DNA of 64,000 nucleotides. Origin: Anolis sagrei (lineage: Eukaryota > Chordata > Lepidosauria > Squamata > Anolidae). Every line of letters begins with the position of its first letter. Position 1 is the stretch's first letter. Shown in pieces: positions 1 through 24,100 of this stretch. Below the pieces are notes generated by a model, which searched no databases, was not told where the DNA came from, and saw nothing but the letters and a program-made list of their open reading frames with translations. Location of the stretch: assembly GCF_037176765.1 (NCBI RefSeq), contig NC_090026.1, positions 134,065,252 to 134,129,251 of the forward strand. Reading direction: 5' to 3'. The position numbers and the translations under genes are program-made.

Positions 1-237
1 GAGGAGATTCCATCTGAACATGAGGAAGAACCTCCTGACTGTGAGAGCCGTTCAGCAGTGGAACTCTCTGCCCCGGAGGGAGTGTGGTGGAGGCTCCTTC
101 CTTGGAAGCTTTGAAACAGAGGCTGGATGGCCATCTGTCAGGGGTGATTTGAATGCAACATTCCTGCTTCTTGGCAGAATGGGGTTGGACTGGATGATGG
201 CCCAGGAGGTCTCTTCCAACTTTGATTCTAGGAGGGT
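1..237 (+). mobile_element. CR1 LINE, 3' end
   Basis: Encodes the end of the CR1 reverse-transcriptase ORF ([18 protein letters not shown]) followed by the typical 3' UTR (GATGGCCATCTGTCAGGGGTG). Truncated at the window edge. It lies in what is probably SMARCD3 intron 1. Confidence 0.9.
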
Positions 238-737
238 CCTTTTTGGGCGCACACCTGCTCTCTGAAGGCCCCCCCAGAAGGACGAAGAGCAGCCCCACTC
301 CTCCTTAGTGTGAGAAAAGGGGTCGATACTTTCCTATTGAAGAAAGCCTTTCAGGGATATGTAGTGGGATCCTTGGGCACTTTAAGCCTATAGATAACCG
401 AGGGGTCTCCCGTGGAGAGAGTGACCGGTTCTAATGTTATCGTTTTGATTTATTTATATTTTTACCGTATTTTTATTGTTGTTTACAACTTTTAACTGTT
501 GGAATTTGTATGTTTTTATGTTGTGAGCTGCCTTGAGTGTCCACGCAGAGAAAGGCGGGGTAGAATTATTCTAAACAATATAAACAAATAAATAAATAAG
601 AGGCCAAAGGCCGTGTAAAACTACAGCTTCCAGGATTAACGAAGCATTGAGCTACGGCATTTAAAGTGGTGTTAAACTGCATTGATTTTGCAGTGGTGTT
701 CTTCATTTGTTCAGTCGTTTCCAACTCTTCGTGACAA
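238..737. other. Probable SMARCD3 intron 1, unclassified repeat tail
   Basis: AT-rich sequence; 500-600 looks like a SINE/LINE 3' tail (TTGAGTGTCCACGCAGAGAAAGG, then an AAATAAATAAAT run). No gene seen. Confidence 0.4.
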
Positions 738-985
738 GAAAGGAGATTCCACCTGAACATTAGGAAGAACTTCCTGAGTGTGAGAACCGTTCAGCAGTGG
801 AACTCTCTGCCCTGGAGGGAGTGTGGTGGAGGCTCCTTCTTTGGAAGCTTTTAAACAGAGGCTGGATGGCCATCTGTCAGGGGTGATTTGAATGCAATAT
901 TCCTGCTTCTTGGCAGAAGGGGGTTGGACTGGATGATGGCCCAGGAGGTCTCTTCCAACTCTTTGATTCTAGGATTCTATGATTC
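738..985 (+). mobile_element. CR1 LINE, 3' end
   Basis: Second CR1 tail, same order of motifs as at the left edge, ending in the CR1 terminal repeat TTCTATGATT. Confidence 0.9.
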
Positions 986-2190
986 ATGGACCAGCCCACG
1001 CCAGAGCTCCCTGTCAGCCGTCCCCACCCCCAGTTCATTCAAGGTCAGTCCAGTCACTTCAAGGATGCCATCCCTCCATCTTGCCCTTGGTCGGCCCCTC
1101 TTCCTTTTGCCTTCCACTTTCCCCAGCATCATTCCCTTCTCTAGGCTTTGCTGTCTCCTCATGATGTGGCCAAAGGACTTCCACTTTCCCTCTAGTCTCC
1201 TTCCCTCCAGTGAGCAGCTGGGCTTTATTTCCTGGAGGATGGACTGGTTGGATCTTCTCGCAGTCCAAGGCTCTCTCAGAACTTTCCTCCAGCACCACAG
1301 CTCAAAAGCATCTCTCTTCCTTTGCTCAGCCTTCCCGAAGGTCCAGCTCTCACATCCGTAGGTGACTACTACAGGGAAGACCATGGCTTGGACTAGGCAA
1401 TGGATCTTGGTTGCCAGTCTGATGTCTCTACTCTTGACTATTTTATCGAGACTGGACATGGCTCTCCTCCCAAGAAGGAAGCGTCTCCTGATTTCCTGGC
1501 CACAGTCTGCATCTGCAGTCATCTTTGCGCCTAGAAATACAAAGTCTGTCACAGCCTCCACGTTTTCTCCCTCTATTTCCCAGTTGTCAATCATTCTTGT
1601 TGCCATCATCTTGGTCTTTTTTTAATGTTTAGGTGCAACCCAGCTTTTGCGCTTTCTTCTTTCACCTTGGTGAGAAGGCTCCTCGGTACCTCCTTGCTTT
1701 TGGCCATCAAAGTGGTGTCATCTGCATATCTGAGGTTGTTGATGTTTCTTCCAGCCATTTCCACCCCAGCTTTGCATTCCTCCAGCCCCGCACATCCTCC
1801 CATGATGTGTTCTGCATACACGTTAAAAAGGTTGGGTGAGAGGATGCAGCCTTGCCGGACGCCTTTCCCAATCTGGAACCCGTCTCCTGTTCCGTGGTCA
1901 GTTCTGACTGTGGCTCCTTGGTCCTTGTACAGATTCCTCAGGAGAGAGGGAAGGGGGCTTGGGATGCCCATCCCACCCAGAACTTGCCACAGTTTATTGT
2001 TATCCACATGGTCAAGGCTTTAGAATAGTCAATAAAACAGAAGTAGATGTTTTTCTGACACTCCCTGCCTTCCTCCATTCTCCAGCATCCAGATATTGTC
2101 CATTGGGTCTCTGGTTCCTCTGTCTTTTCTGAACCCAGCTTGTCCACCTGGCCACTCTCTCTCCGTGTCTTGCTGGAGCCTTCCTTGCAG
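986..2190 (-). mobile_element. BovB (RTE) LINE, 3' part of ORF2
   Basis: Frames on the - strand give LSPNLFNVYAEHIM, LRYADDTTLMAKSKE (RT catalytic YADD), then DFVFLGAKMTADADC, YGCESWT and DAFELWCWRKVLREPWTA, a clear BovB reverse transcriptase and C-terminus. The frame is interrupted near 1606 and again near 2007; the 5' end is missing. Confidence 0.9.
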
Positions 2191-3588
2191 GATCTTGAGC
2201 ATCCTATTAGATTGCAGGCAATACAGTTCCCTGTGATGAATTGTAGGTTTGGCCGCCCAGTTTTGCCTCGTGTTCCTTGATCAGTTCATGCAGCCGGAAA
2301 GGGTTGAGTGAGGTACGACTGACCAAGTGCCCCAGAGTTATCCGCTGCCCTTCTCTAGGGCAGGACTCTTCAGGTGGCAAATATAGCGAGGCCACAACCG
2401 GCATCACTATTGTTCTACTCCTGGCTTGTCTTGCGCCAAAGCCACCAGGTCTGATTCATTACAGGAAGCCCCTCCCCCCTTTTCTCCCAGGTGATCTTCC
2501 AGGTGCATCTAGACCTTCCTTTTGAGGGTAGTGGGACAGCAAGGTGGTCTCCCAGTGTGTGTGTGTGTGTGTGTGTGTGTGTCAAAAAAAGGTTGGAAAC
2601 TACTGCCATAGAGGGTGTCCTGTGCATCAGGGAGGGGGGGTGTGTATGTGTTTTTGGGGTGGGGGTGGGAGTTTGAGTGACAGGACAGTTTCTGAGAAGA
2701 GAATACTAGTAGGAAGTCCAGGATTCCTGGGTGGATGATTGGGGGGGGGGGTCCTCCTCCCTTGCTATGCCCCCCTTTTCAATGCCCCCCTCCCCCCCTT
2801 TAAAGAAGTCCCTCTAAGCAGCAATGGCGGCTAAATGAGCAGAACCCTTCAACTCTTAGGTCTACCTTTCCCTCACCTTTGACCCCTATGACCTTCCAAG
2901 GGTCATGGGGGCACTTGGTCAGCCTTTGGAGCTGGGGCAGAGCAGAGGGGGGCTGGAAGAGACCTGTTGCAAGGCCGGGAGGGGGCAACCTGCAAGGATC
3001 CAGCCTTCAGGGTTGCTGCTCATTTGGATTCATTCACTCCACAGTCAATTTCTGACCCAGTCCCCCTAATCAGGTCTTGTTAACCCACCCACCTCCCCAT
3101 TTCTCATGTAGAGCTTCTTATGTTTAGTTTCTTTCGGTTAACTAATTCTACATAAGACCCCCCCCCCTTGGAAAAACTCCCCTTCCTCCTGAAGTCCACC
3201 CACTGCTTGACTGTGTGGTGACTTCCCCCATTTGTTTTGCCCTCCAGCTTAAATTTGGGGTGGGGTGTGTGTACCAGATGAGGCTTCCTGCCCCCTTGGC
3301 TGCTTCCTCCCAGAGGAAACCCCTTCCTCCTCCTCCCCCCCTCCCCCCAGAAGCTCAGGCATCCCAAGAGATCATGTTTCCATGCATGCCTTGGCACTGA
3401 AGGCCCTCCAAGAAACCGAGGAGAGCTCAAGGCAACGCCTGAGACAGCAAGGGAAGCCACAGCCCCCTGGATCAGGCCCTCCATGGGGCTGTGGGGGCCG
3501 CGAGGGCCACTGACTCAGGACCCCTCCTTGGGCGTCTCACTGATGTAGGCTGTGGGGGAAAGCGAAGCCTCCCTTCCTTGGCCATAGA
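2191..3588. other. Unique or unclassified sequence in probable SMARCD3 intron 1
   Basis: No gene recognised. It holds a (GT)n microsatellite at 2556-2581, several G and C runs, and Pro/Gly-coding open frames that look like compositional noise. Confidence 0.5.
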
Positions 3589-4059
3589 GCAGTGGTTCCC
3601 AACCTGTGGTCCATGAACCACCTGTGGTCCGCGGACAACCAGTGGTCCGCCATAAAAATTACAGTTTTATGTAAATATTAAAAAACATTTCTCCTCCCGA
3701 TGCCTCAATTAATGTAATTTTATTGGTATCTATTTTTATTTTGAAATGTACCTGTAGCGGCTGCATTTCCCACCCTCGGCTTATACTCGAGTCAATATAT
3801 TTTCCCATTTTTTGTGGTAAAATTAGTTGCCTCAGCTTATACTCGAGTATATACGGTATATGTATTTTGTAGAAATCCATTTTGATATGTGTATTCTATA
3901 TAATATTCATGATAACAATAACAACAACAATGATAATAAGGGCTTCTCTGTCAGAAATATTAAAAATTAACTAGGTATTTTTAATTACAAAAGTGTGAGT
4001 CAAGTAATGACAGGGTCAAATGGATGCAATGACTCAGCAAAAGCAGGTGTGCCTGTAGC
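3589..4059. other. Degenerate DNA-transposon-like repeat
   Basis: Begins with CAGTGGTTCCCAACCTGTGG, a hAT-type terminus also seen at 29817, followed by AT-rich sequence with two copies of CTTATACTCGAGT. The right terminus was not identified. Confidence 0.35.
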
Positions 4060-4830
4060 TTAGTAGGCCTCAGTGTTAGAGTGGCCTCAGTGAGAGAAAG
4101 GCCTCAATCTGAGGGAGGCTTTAGTGTGAGAAGGCCTCAGTGTGTGAGTAAGCCTCAGTGTTAGTAGGCCTCAGTATGTGAGAGGCCTCTATCCAAGAGA
4201 GGCTTCAGTGTGAGAAGGCCTCAGTGTGTAAGCCTCAGTGTTAGTAGGCCTCTGTCTGAGAAGGCCTCAGCATGTGACCTCAGCATGTAAGTAAGCCACT
4301 GAGAGAGGCCTCAGTGTTAGTTGGCCTCGGTATGAGAGAGGCCTCTGTCTGAGAAAGGCCTCAGTGTGTAAGCCTCAGTGTTAGTAGGCCTCTGCCTGAG
4401 AAGGCCTCAGCATGTGATCTCAGCATGTAAGTAAGCCTCAGTGTTAGTTGGCCTCAGTATGAGAGAGGCCTCTGTCTGAGAGAGGCCTCAGTGTGTGAGT
4501 AAGCCTCAGTGTTAGTAGGCCTCTGTCTGAGAAGGCCTCAGCATGTGACCTCAGCATGTGAGTAAGCCTCAGTGTTAGTTGGCCTCAGTATGAGAGAGGC
4601 CTCTGTCTGAGAGAGGCCTCAGTGTGTGAGTAAGCCTCAGTGTTAGTAGGCCTCTGTCTGAGAAGGCCTTAGCATGTGACCTCAGCATGTGAGTAAGGCT
4701 CAGTGTTAGTTGGCCTCAGTATAAGAGAGGCCTGTCTGAGAGAGCCCTCAGTGTGAGGCCTCAGTGTGTGAGTAAGCCTCAGTATTAGTAGGCCTCTGTC
4801 TGAGAAGGCCTCAGTGTGAGAAAGTCCAAG
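4060..4830. repeat. Higher-order minisatellite built from GCCTCAGTGT-type subunits
   Basis: About 20-bp subunits (AGGCCTCAGTGTGTGAGTAA and variants) form a superunit of about 130-142 bp that recurs near 4228, 4370, 4500, 4631 and 4773. Confidence 0.85.
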
Positions 4831-5411
4831 GCTGAAGGCCTTGTATTTCAAGCTCCAGAGTGAATGCTGTTGTTTGTAAAGCTCCTGTGTGAAGCTCCTG
4901 TGTAAGTTCAGTGTGAGAAGAGCCTCTGTGAGAAAGAAGCCCAATATGGAAGCAAAGAAGGAAGCATAAAGAACTTTATTTGTGTAATGGAAACCTTGTT
5001 CTTGTAAATAGTGCAACCATATTATTTTCGTACACATAAATGCCTCCTGTGGGAGAGATCACATGGGTCTGTGTGTTTTTGTTCTTTTTCTCATTTTGGG
5101 CTACTGGTGCTGGGTCACGCTGCTGCTGCTCATAAGTGACTCTGCTGTACATATATGGGGAGGGTCTTTTGTTCATAAGCCCACTCACCCAACATACTCA
5201 CCCCACCTACCCACAATTATCCTGCTGGTGCCCTTGTCCCCCTTCAACGGCAGAACAGCCTGCGGGGAGCCCTCCCACCCCCTTTGCTGGTGCTTCTCTG
5301 CAGATGAGGAGTGGTCCCTTTGGAGCAGCGCCCCCCTCCAGAACCAGGGGCCCCTCCCTCCCTCCTTCCATTCCTTCCTTAACCGGTGCCTTCCTTTCTC
5401 TCCCGCTGCAG

Positions 5412-17949
<12,538 letters not shown>

Positions 17950-17987
17950 TGACCACGAGGTGCGGCCCCACTGGCTCTTGCCTTAGC

Positions 17988-17993
17988 TTTATT
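17988..17993 (-). terminator. SUSD2: SUSD2 poly(A) signal AATAAA
   Basis: TTTATT on the + strand, 142 bases past the SUSD2 stop codon on the - strand. With the SMARCD3 signal at 17578 it defines a tail-to-tail pair about 0.4 kb apart. Confidence 0.65.
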
Positions 17994-18134
17994 GCGTTCC
18001 TCGCACCCTGTGGCCACTCTTTCGCATGTGAAGCACCTGGGGCTCTTGCTGCCTGCAGTCACGCCAATGCCGCTTCCCAAGTCCTTTCACCGGAGGAGCC
18101 CTGGCCCGGGCTCCCTTCTGCTTCTCCTCCACCA

Positions 18135-21100
18135 CTAGCTCAAGGCACCCAGGCAGAGCGCCAGGCTCAGGAGCCAAAGGGCAGAGGGGAGTGGGCTCGG
18201 GAAGCCTGGGGGCAGAGAGAAAGAGGGGCTCAGACCCGCCTTCTTTTGCAAGGGGAGTGCAAATTCCAGGTGGGTACCCTCCCCCCTTCCCGCAGGACCC
18301 TCCCCTTCCACTTCCCCCTCACCGGCAGCAGAGGTGCAGCGGGGGGCGCTTCCAGTCCACATGCCATCCTGCTGGCAGAGCCGTGTGGGGGTGCCCTCCA
18401 GGTGGAAGCCCGGCTCGCAGCGAAAGTGGACGGTGGCCCCGGCCAGGTAGTTGGTCCCGTTCTTGGCACCATGCTCAGGGGCAGACAACCAGCCACAGGA
18501 GACCACTGGGGGGAGGGAGAGATATAGTTATGTGGGCACCAGCCTCCAGACCACGCACCCCCCTCAGGCATCCCTACCTGGCTGGAGGCTGTCCTGGAGG
18601 TGCCGGAAAGTGAGGTGGGCTTGTTGAGTGGCGTTGCCGGCGGCCAGGTCCCGAGCGGCGAGGGCATCGAAGTGGCAGAAGGGGTCGGAGTGGCAGAGTG
18701 CGGCCACCGCCTGGGCAAAGGGGTCAGCGGGGTCCTCCGGAGGGGGGGCATATGGCACAAAGGAGGCGTGGTGCTTCGGACCCCACAGGAAGGCCTCACG
18801 CAGCCCCACAGAGTCGTAGGCGAAGAGTGCGCTCTCGTTGCGGACTGACCCTGGGGAGGAGACGGAGGAGAGAGGGAGTGAGGTGGGGGGGGGGTTGGGG
18901 TTGGAGGGGAGACCCCCCTTGGCTTGCCCCCTCCCGCCCTTGAAGTCTCTCCTGCCCCTGTCAGACTGTAGGATCCCACTCTTGGCCCCATTCTTGGCCC
19001 CATGCTCGGGGTGGACAACCAGCCACAGTAGACCACTGGGGGTAGGTTATTTATATAGCAATATTAAATAACCACTCACAAGCTATCTTGCTTTGAAATG
19101 GATATATTGCTTGTATCCCTGCAGCAAAGAAAGACACTACTGACTTTTCCCCACCACCACTTCCTTTTATACACCTTTCCTGCCCATCTCCCCCTCTTCT
19201 CAGTTTCCTTATTAGAACTTGTGGCTTCACAACTTCCAGTACAAGGTTTCCAGCGCCTTCTGCTGGCTTCAAAATGTCACAGAGAAAGAATTGATTCAGC
19301 CAGGATGATTCCGTCAGGATGTCACGGAGGGAATTTGTGATATCTTCATGCCATCAGAAATAGACTCCTGACAGCCCCTGCCTTTGAAGACTTGGAGGAG
19401 GCATGGGCAAACTTCGGCCCTCCAGGTGTTTTGGACTTCAACTCCCACAATTCCTGGCCTCAGGCCCTTTCCTTTCCCCCCTCAGCCGCTTAAGCGGCTG
19501 AGGGGAAAAAGGAAGGGGCCTGAGGCCAGGAATTGTGGGAGTTGAAGTCCAAAACACCTGGAAGGAAGGCCAAACTTTGCCCATGCCTGGAGTAGAGGGT
19601 CCCAGCCGAGGGCGTGTCCCAACCTCATCTCCGGAGCCCTTAGGGGCGGGTTCCGGTCTTGCCCTTTCCCTGTCCTGCCCCCTAAGGCCACTCACAGTGG
19701 GCTCCGAAGGCCAGGATCTGCTCTGGGGAGGCTGCGGGGTCCAAGACGGTCCCATTTCGGAAGGCCAGGTCGTCGCGAGGGTCCCCGTTCAAGGTCCCGA
19801 AGAGGCCCTCTGTGCGCCCCACAAAGGCCTCCGGCAGCAGGAGGGTCACGCTCAGTGCCCGGCCGCCCCGAACCTCGACTCCGGCCCCCGAGGAGAACAT
19901 GGCCGTCACCCCCACGCCACGTTCGTCCCCAGGGGAGACTGAGAGGAAGAGCCCTGCGGAGACACAACGGGAAGGAAGGAAGGAAAAGATTCAACATGGC
20001 TCAACATAAGGAAAGGGTCCTTATGATGGGACAGATCTACTGAGAGGGTCCAAATGCTTGGCAAGAAGCCCACTGTGAAGGAGTGGTTAAACTGCTGCCA
20101 CCAATTGTGAAGGTGCGTGTTGTAAAACACCCACTGCCACCTAATCTGTGAGGGAAGCCGGGCAACGATCAATATCAACCTAGGAGCTATTTTATAAAGG
20201 GACTGTTAATTACAGAAGGCTTTGTTCATTTGATAGCGTAGCGTTTACTGTTCCTGGTGACTTTACTATTGCAGGCTGTTCAACTTAGGAGAAACTGTAT
20301 CAGGCAAGGTTTGAGGAAAACAGTAACAAGTTTATTTTAACAGGAGTATAACATGTTTAACTGTTTCTTCACAAGAGGCACAAATCTTGATGGTTACATT
20401 AGAAAGGTTTCATGAGTAATCTCAGGCACAGACTTCAAAACGTTTCACAGCAGGCACAGCAGGCTTAAATCCAGCCAAACCTTGATTCTTAATTTAGAAT
20501 CAACAACCCCCTGTAGCTCTCTCACTACCGGGTCCTTCTCTACAACCACTTTGGTCACCAATTGATTCCCTGAATCCCCACCCTGAGATTCAGTCTTTCC
20601 TATAGCACACCGGCTACAGACACATTCCCCGAATCTCCACCCAGAGACTCAGTCCTCTCAGTAGCTCACTGGCGTACTGACTGACTTTTTAAAACAGCTG
20701 CCTCCTCAAGAGGCAGTTGGCTCCGCCCCTGTTGCTATGGCAACTCAGCTAATGCCAAGCCACCATCTCCAACAAAACATAATCCTCCATACTTACCATC
20801 CCTAAACTACTGTTTAAATTACACATAACCAAAGGAATAAAATTTACACATCGTCACACCCACCCCTCCTGAGTGCAACTTTCCAGGAAATGCTCTTTTC
20901 TAGGTTGCGGTAAGGTTGTCAGGCTGCCTGGCCATGTTCCAGAAGCACTCTTTCCTGGCCTTTCACCCACATCTGTGGCAGGCATCCTCACAGGTTGTGA
21001 GGTGTGTTGGAAACGAGGCAAGTGGAGTGTAGATAGTCCAGGGTGGGAGAAAGAACTCTTGTTTGCTGGAGGCAAGTGTGAATGTGGCTGGACCACTCTC

Positions 21101-24100
21101 ACAACCACCATGTCAGTCTACACAGAGAAGCACTGAAGTTCGCGAGAAGCACACAACAACAACAACAACAACACTTTATATATATTCCACCCTTCTGAAG
21201 GGGACTCGGGGCGGATCACAAGCACACATACACAGCAAACATTCAATGCCGTTTGTATAGACCCATGGTGGCGAACCTATGACACGTGTGTCAGCACTGA
21301 CACGCGTAGCCATTTTTGATGACACACAGCCGCACACAGAGAAGATGGGGCCGCATCCCAAGAAGGATATTTCATCCTCGGCTCCTACACCAGCATTTTT
21401 CTATAATGCTGAGATATATGACATTATAGAAAAAGCAGGTAAGTTAAATAATTAGTTTTTGGTTTATTAAATACAGTTATATATGACAATGATATATTTT
21501 TGTTATTAAACTATAAATATCATGGAATTATCATTTTTTTTCTCAAAGTGACACCCCACTCGAGTTATGCTCATTTTTTTGGAAGTATTGACACACCAAG
21601 CTCAAAAGGTTGCCCATCATATAGACAGTACACAGACAGACAGAACAGAAGGAGGTTTTCGTGTCGTGCCATGAACAATTTGGCTCGAGTCCACAGGGGG
21701 TGCTGTCGCTCCCTCCTCTATGATGAAGAAGAGCCATCAGGACTTCCTCATTCCAGCATTTTCTGATCTTTTTCTTTATGCTGTTGTAAGACACCTCCCC
21801 TGCTTTTAGCAGTACCTAATTTCTCTAATTACAGCTAAAGCTGTTGTCAAACTGCTTAGGTAAACAGTGAGCAGGGCTGATGGTCAGCCGCTCATGCCAA
21901 CCCGGGGCTTCGAACTTGCAAACTTTCGGTTGATAGAACTTATAGTTGCTGATGATTTACCAGCTGTGCTAAACCTCCGGACAATTTCAACAGAAAGGAG
22001 GGAACCATGAAAACGAACAAGATCTGGCGACCAGTATTTAAAAAGTCTAAAATCATGACAGTAAATAAAGAACAACACTCTGAAAACAGGGGAATTTCAG
22101 ACAGGAAGAGATCGTGGCCAGCTAACACCTCCCAACAAAGGATTCCCCCAGGCAGGAAGCAGCAAGGCTTTGGAGCTGTAATGCTATTCAGTGCTAATCA
22201 GGCTGGTCAATGGTAGGATTCACACTTGCCTCAAGCAGACAAGAGTTCTTTCTCCCACCCTGGACACCATTCCACAAGGAGAGAATCCTAGAGTTGGAAG
22301 AGAGCCAGGCAACCCGGAAAACTCACAGCAACCCAGTGATTCCGGGCATCAAAGCCTCTGACAACACATTGTCCTTTTCCTTTGTTCTCCCAGAATGAGC
22401 TTCTCCTTGCTATAGGAACCACCTAGTCAAGTGTGGGATCTCATGGTTCCTCCTGAGAGGCCCTCTCTCTGCCAACAGCAGGTGGGGGGTGCTGCTCCTG
22501 GAGCCTCAGGTTTGGCAGAAGAGGGGTGTCCAAGGAACGGGGGAGGAGAATGGGGGGACTCCAGCTGTTCTTTGGGGGTAACCCCTGATTCTGGTGTTGC
22601 TGGCTCTGCTGTGGCCTGGAGCTGCCTTGTGGTAGGCATGTGCCCCCCCCCCCCCCCAAATCTCATTTCGAAGCTGTGTGCTCCCCTCTCCCCCAATATC
22701 TAAGGCAAGTCTGAGCCATGGAGAGGTGGATTGCACACACACACACACCTACTAGAAGCCCCAGTGGAGGCTCTGCTGCCTCCCCCCCCCCCCCAAGCAA
22801 GAGACCCCTGAAAGCCCTCACCGTTCAGGTCCATCCAAGTCTGTTCTGAGAGGTTGAGTGTCTTCTGGTTCAAGAGGACCTCCAGCTCTTCTGAAGCCTC
22901 CGGGAGACGGACCTCGACCACGTCGGAGGCGTTCTCCCGCATGGCGATGGCGCAGAGTCCCGTCACATTGGGCGCAGCTCCTGCGGGGAAGGCCAGGTGT
23001 CAGGACAGAGTGAGCGCCTCGGGACAGGTTGCGTAGCCAGGCAGGCCTCACAAGACCTTCTAGCCAGGAGGTCCTGGGCGCTGACTATGGACCTTACCAG
23101 CTGGGCGGGGGGACAGTGGGGGGAACTCTCAGGCTCTGCTCCCAACCATCAGTTTCCTCATCTTTTCCCGCTTCCTCTCCTCCTCCTCTTCCCTTCTTCA
23201 ATGAGGAGTCGGGAAAACACCCCACTCTCCTGGTCTCTGCTTCCCTCCCTGCCACAGTGGAGCCCCATGGAGTCCCACCAGAAGTAGCCCAGCATCATGT
23301 GATGGATTACATGGGACTAGGCCTGTTGGTTTTAGTTCGTTAATTCGTTTTTCGGAATTTATTCGTTATTTTTAGCATATCCGACGCGATTTCAAAACAT
23401 ATTTTCAAACCCGGAAGGGTTTAAAAATATCGAAACAGCAGCCCCATTTTTTTTACGAGCTTCAGCTCGTCTCGTTAATGGGATGGAGGCTGCTGTGCTG
23501 CTGGTGCCTGGGAGCCCTTTCCCTTTCCCTGCTTCACCTACGGAAAGCCTGAAGGGACATACTTTCTTCCTCAAAAAAAAAATACGTATTTTGAATACTT
23601 GCTTGGTCTGTGAAGCTTGGTTGGCAGGTTGAGGGCGGCGTGTGTGGGGAGGGAAACTGATGGTCAAGGCGAAGGCAGGGGAGAAGGGCGCGCGCGAAAG
23701 GGAGGGAGATGTGATTGGCTGGCGGGGCAGATGATTGACAGAAACAGGAGAAGGTCGTTGCAGCCAAGCGAAGAGAGAGAGAGGAGGGCGCAGCAGCTGA
23801 AGCCGATCGGATGGCACGCGCGCTCCTGCGCCCTCCTCCTCCTCCTCCTGATCGGCTCCAGCTGCTGCGCCCTCCTCTCTCTCTCTTCGCTTGGCTGCAA
23901 CGACCTTCTCCTCAGGAGGAGGAGGAGGAGGGCGCAGGAGCGCGCGCGCCATCCGATCGGCTTCAGCTGCTGCGCCCTCCTCTCTCTCTCTTCGCTTGGC
24001 TGCAACGACCTTCTCCTCAGGAGGAGGAGGAGGAGGGCGCAGGAGCGCGCGCGCCATCCGATCGGCTTCAGCTGCTGCACCCTCCTCTCTCTCTCTTCGC

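Noticed and set aside
977-1609. 210-codon - strand ORF as a host gene
   Set aside because: It is the BovB LINE C-terminal region (LWCWRKVLREPWTARRSNQS).
1-5411. SMARCD3 first coding exon in the window
   Set aside because: No match to either known N-terminus (MAADEVAGG or MTPGLQHPP type) with a donor in the right phase.
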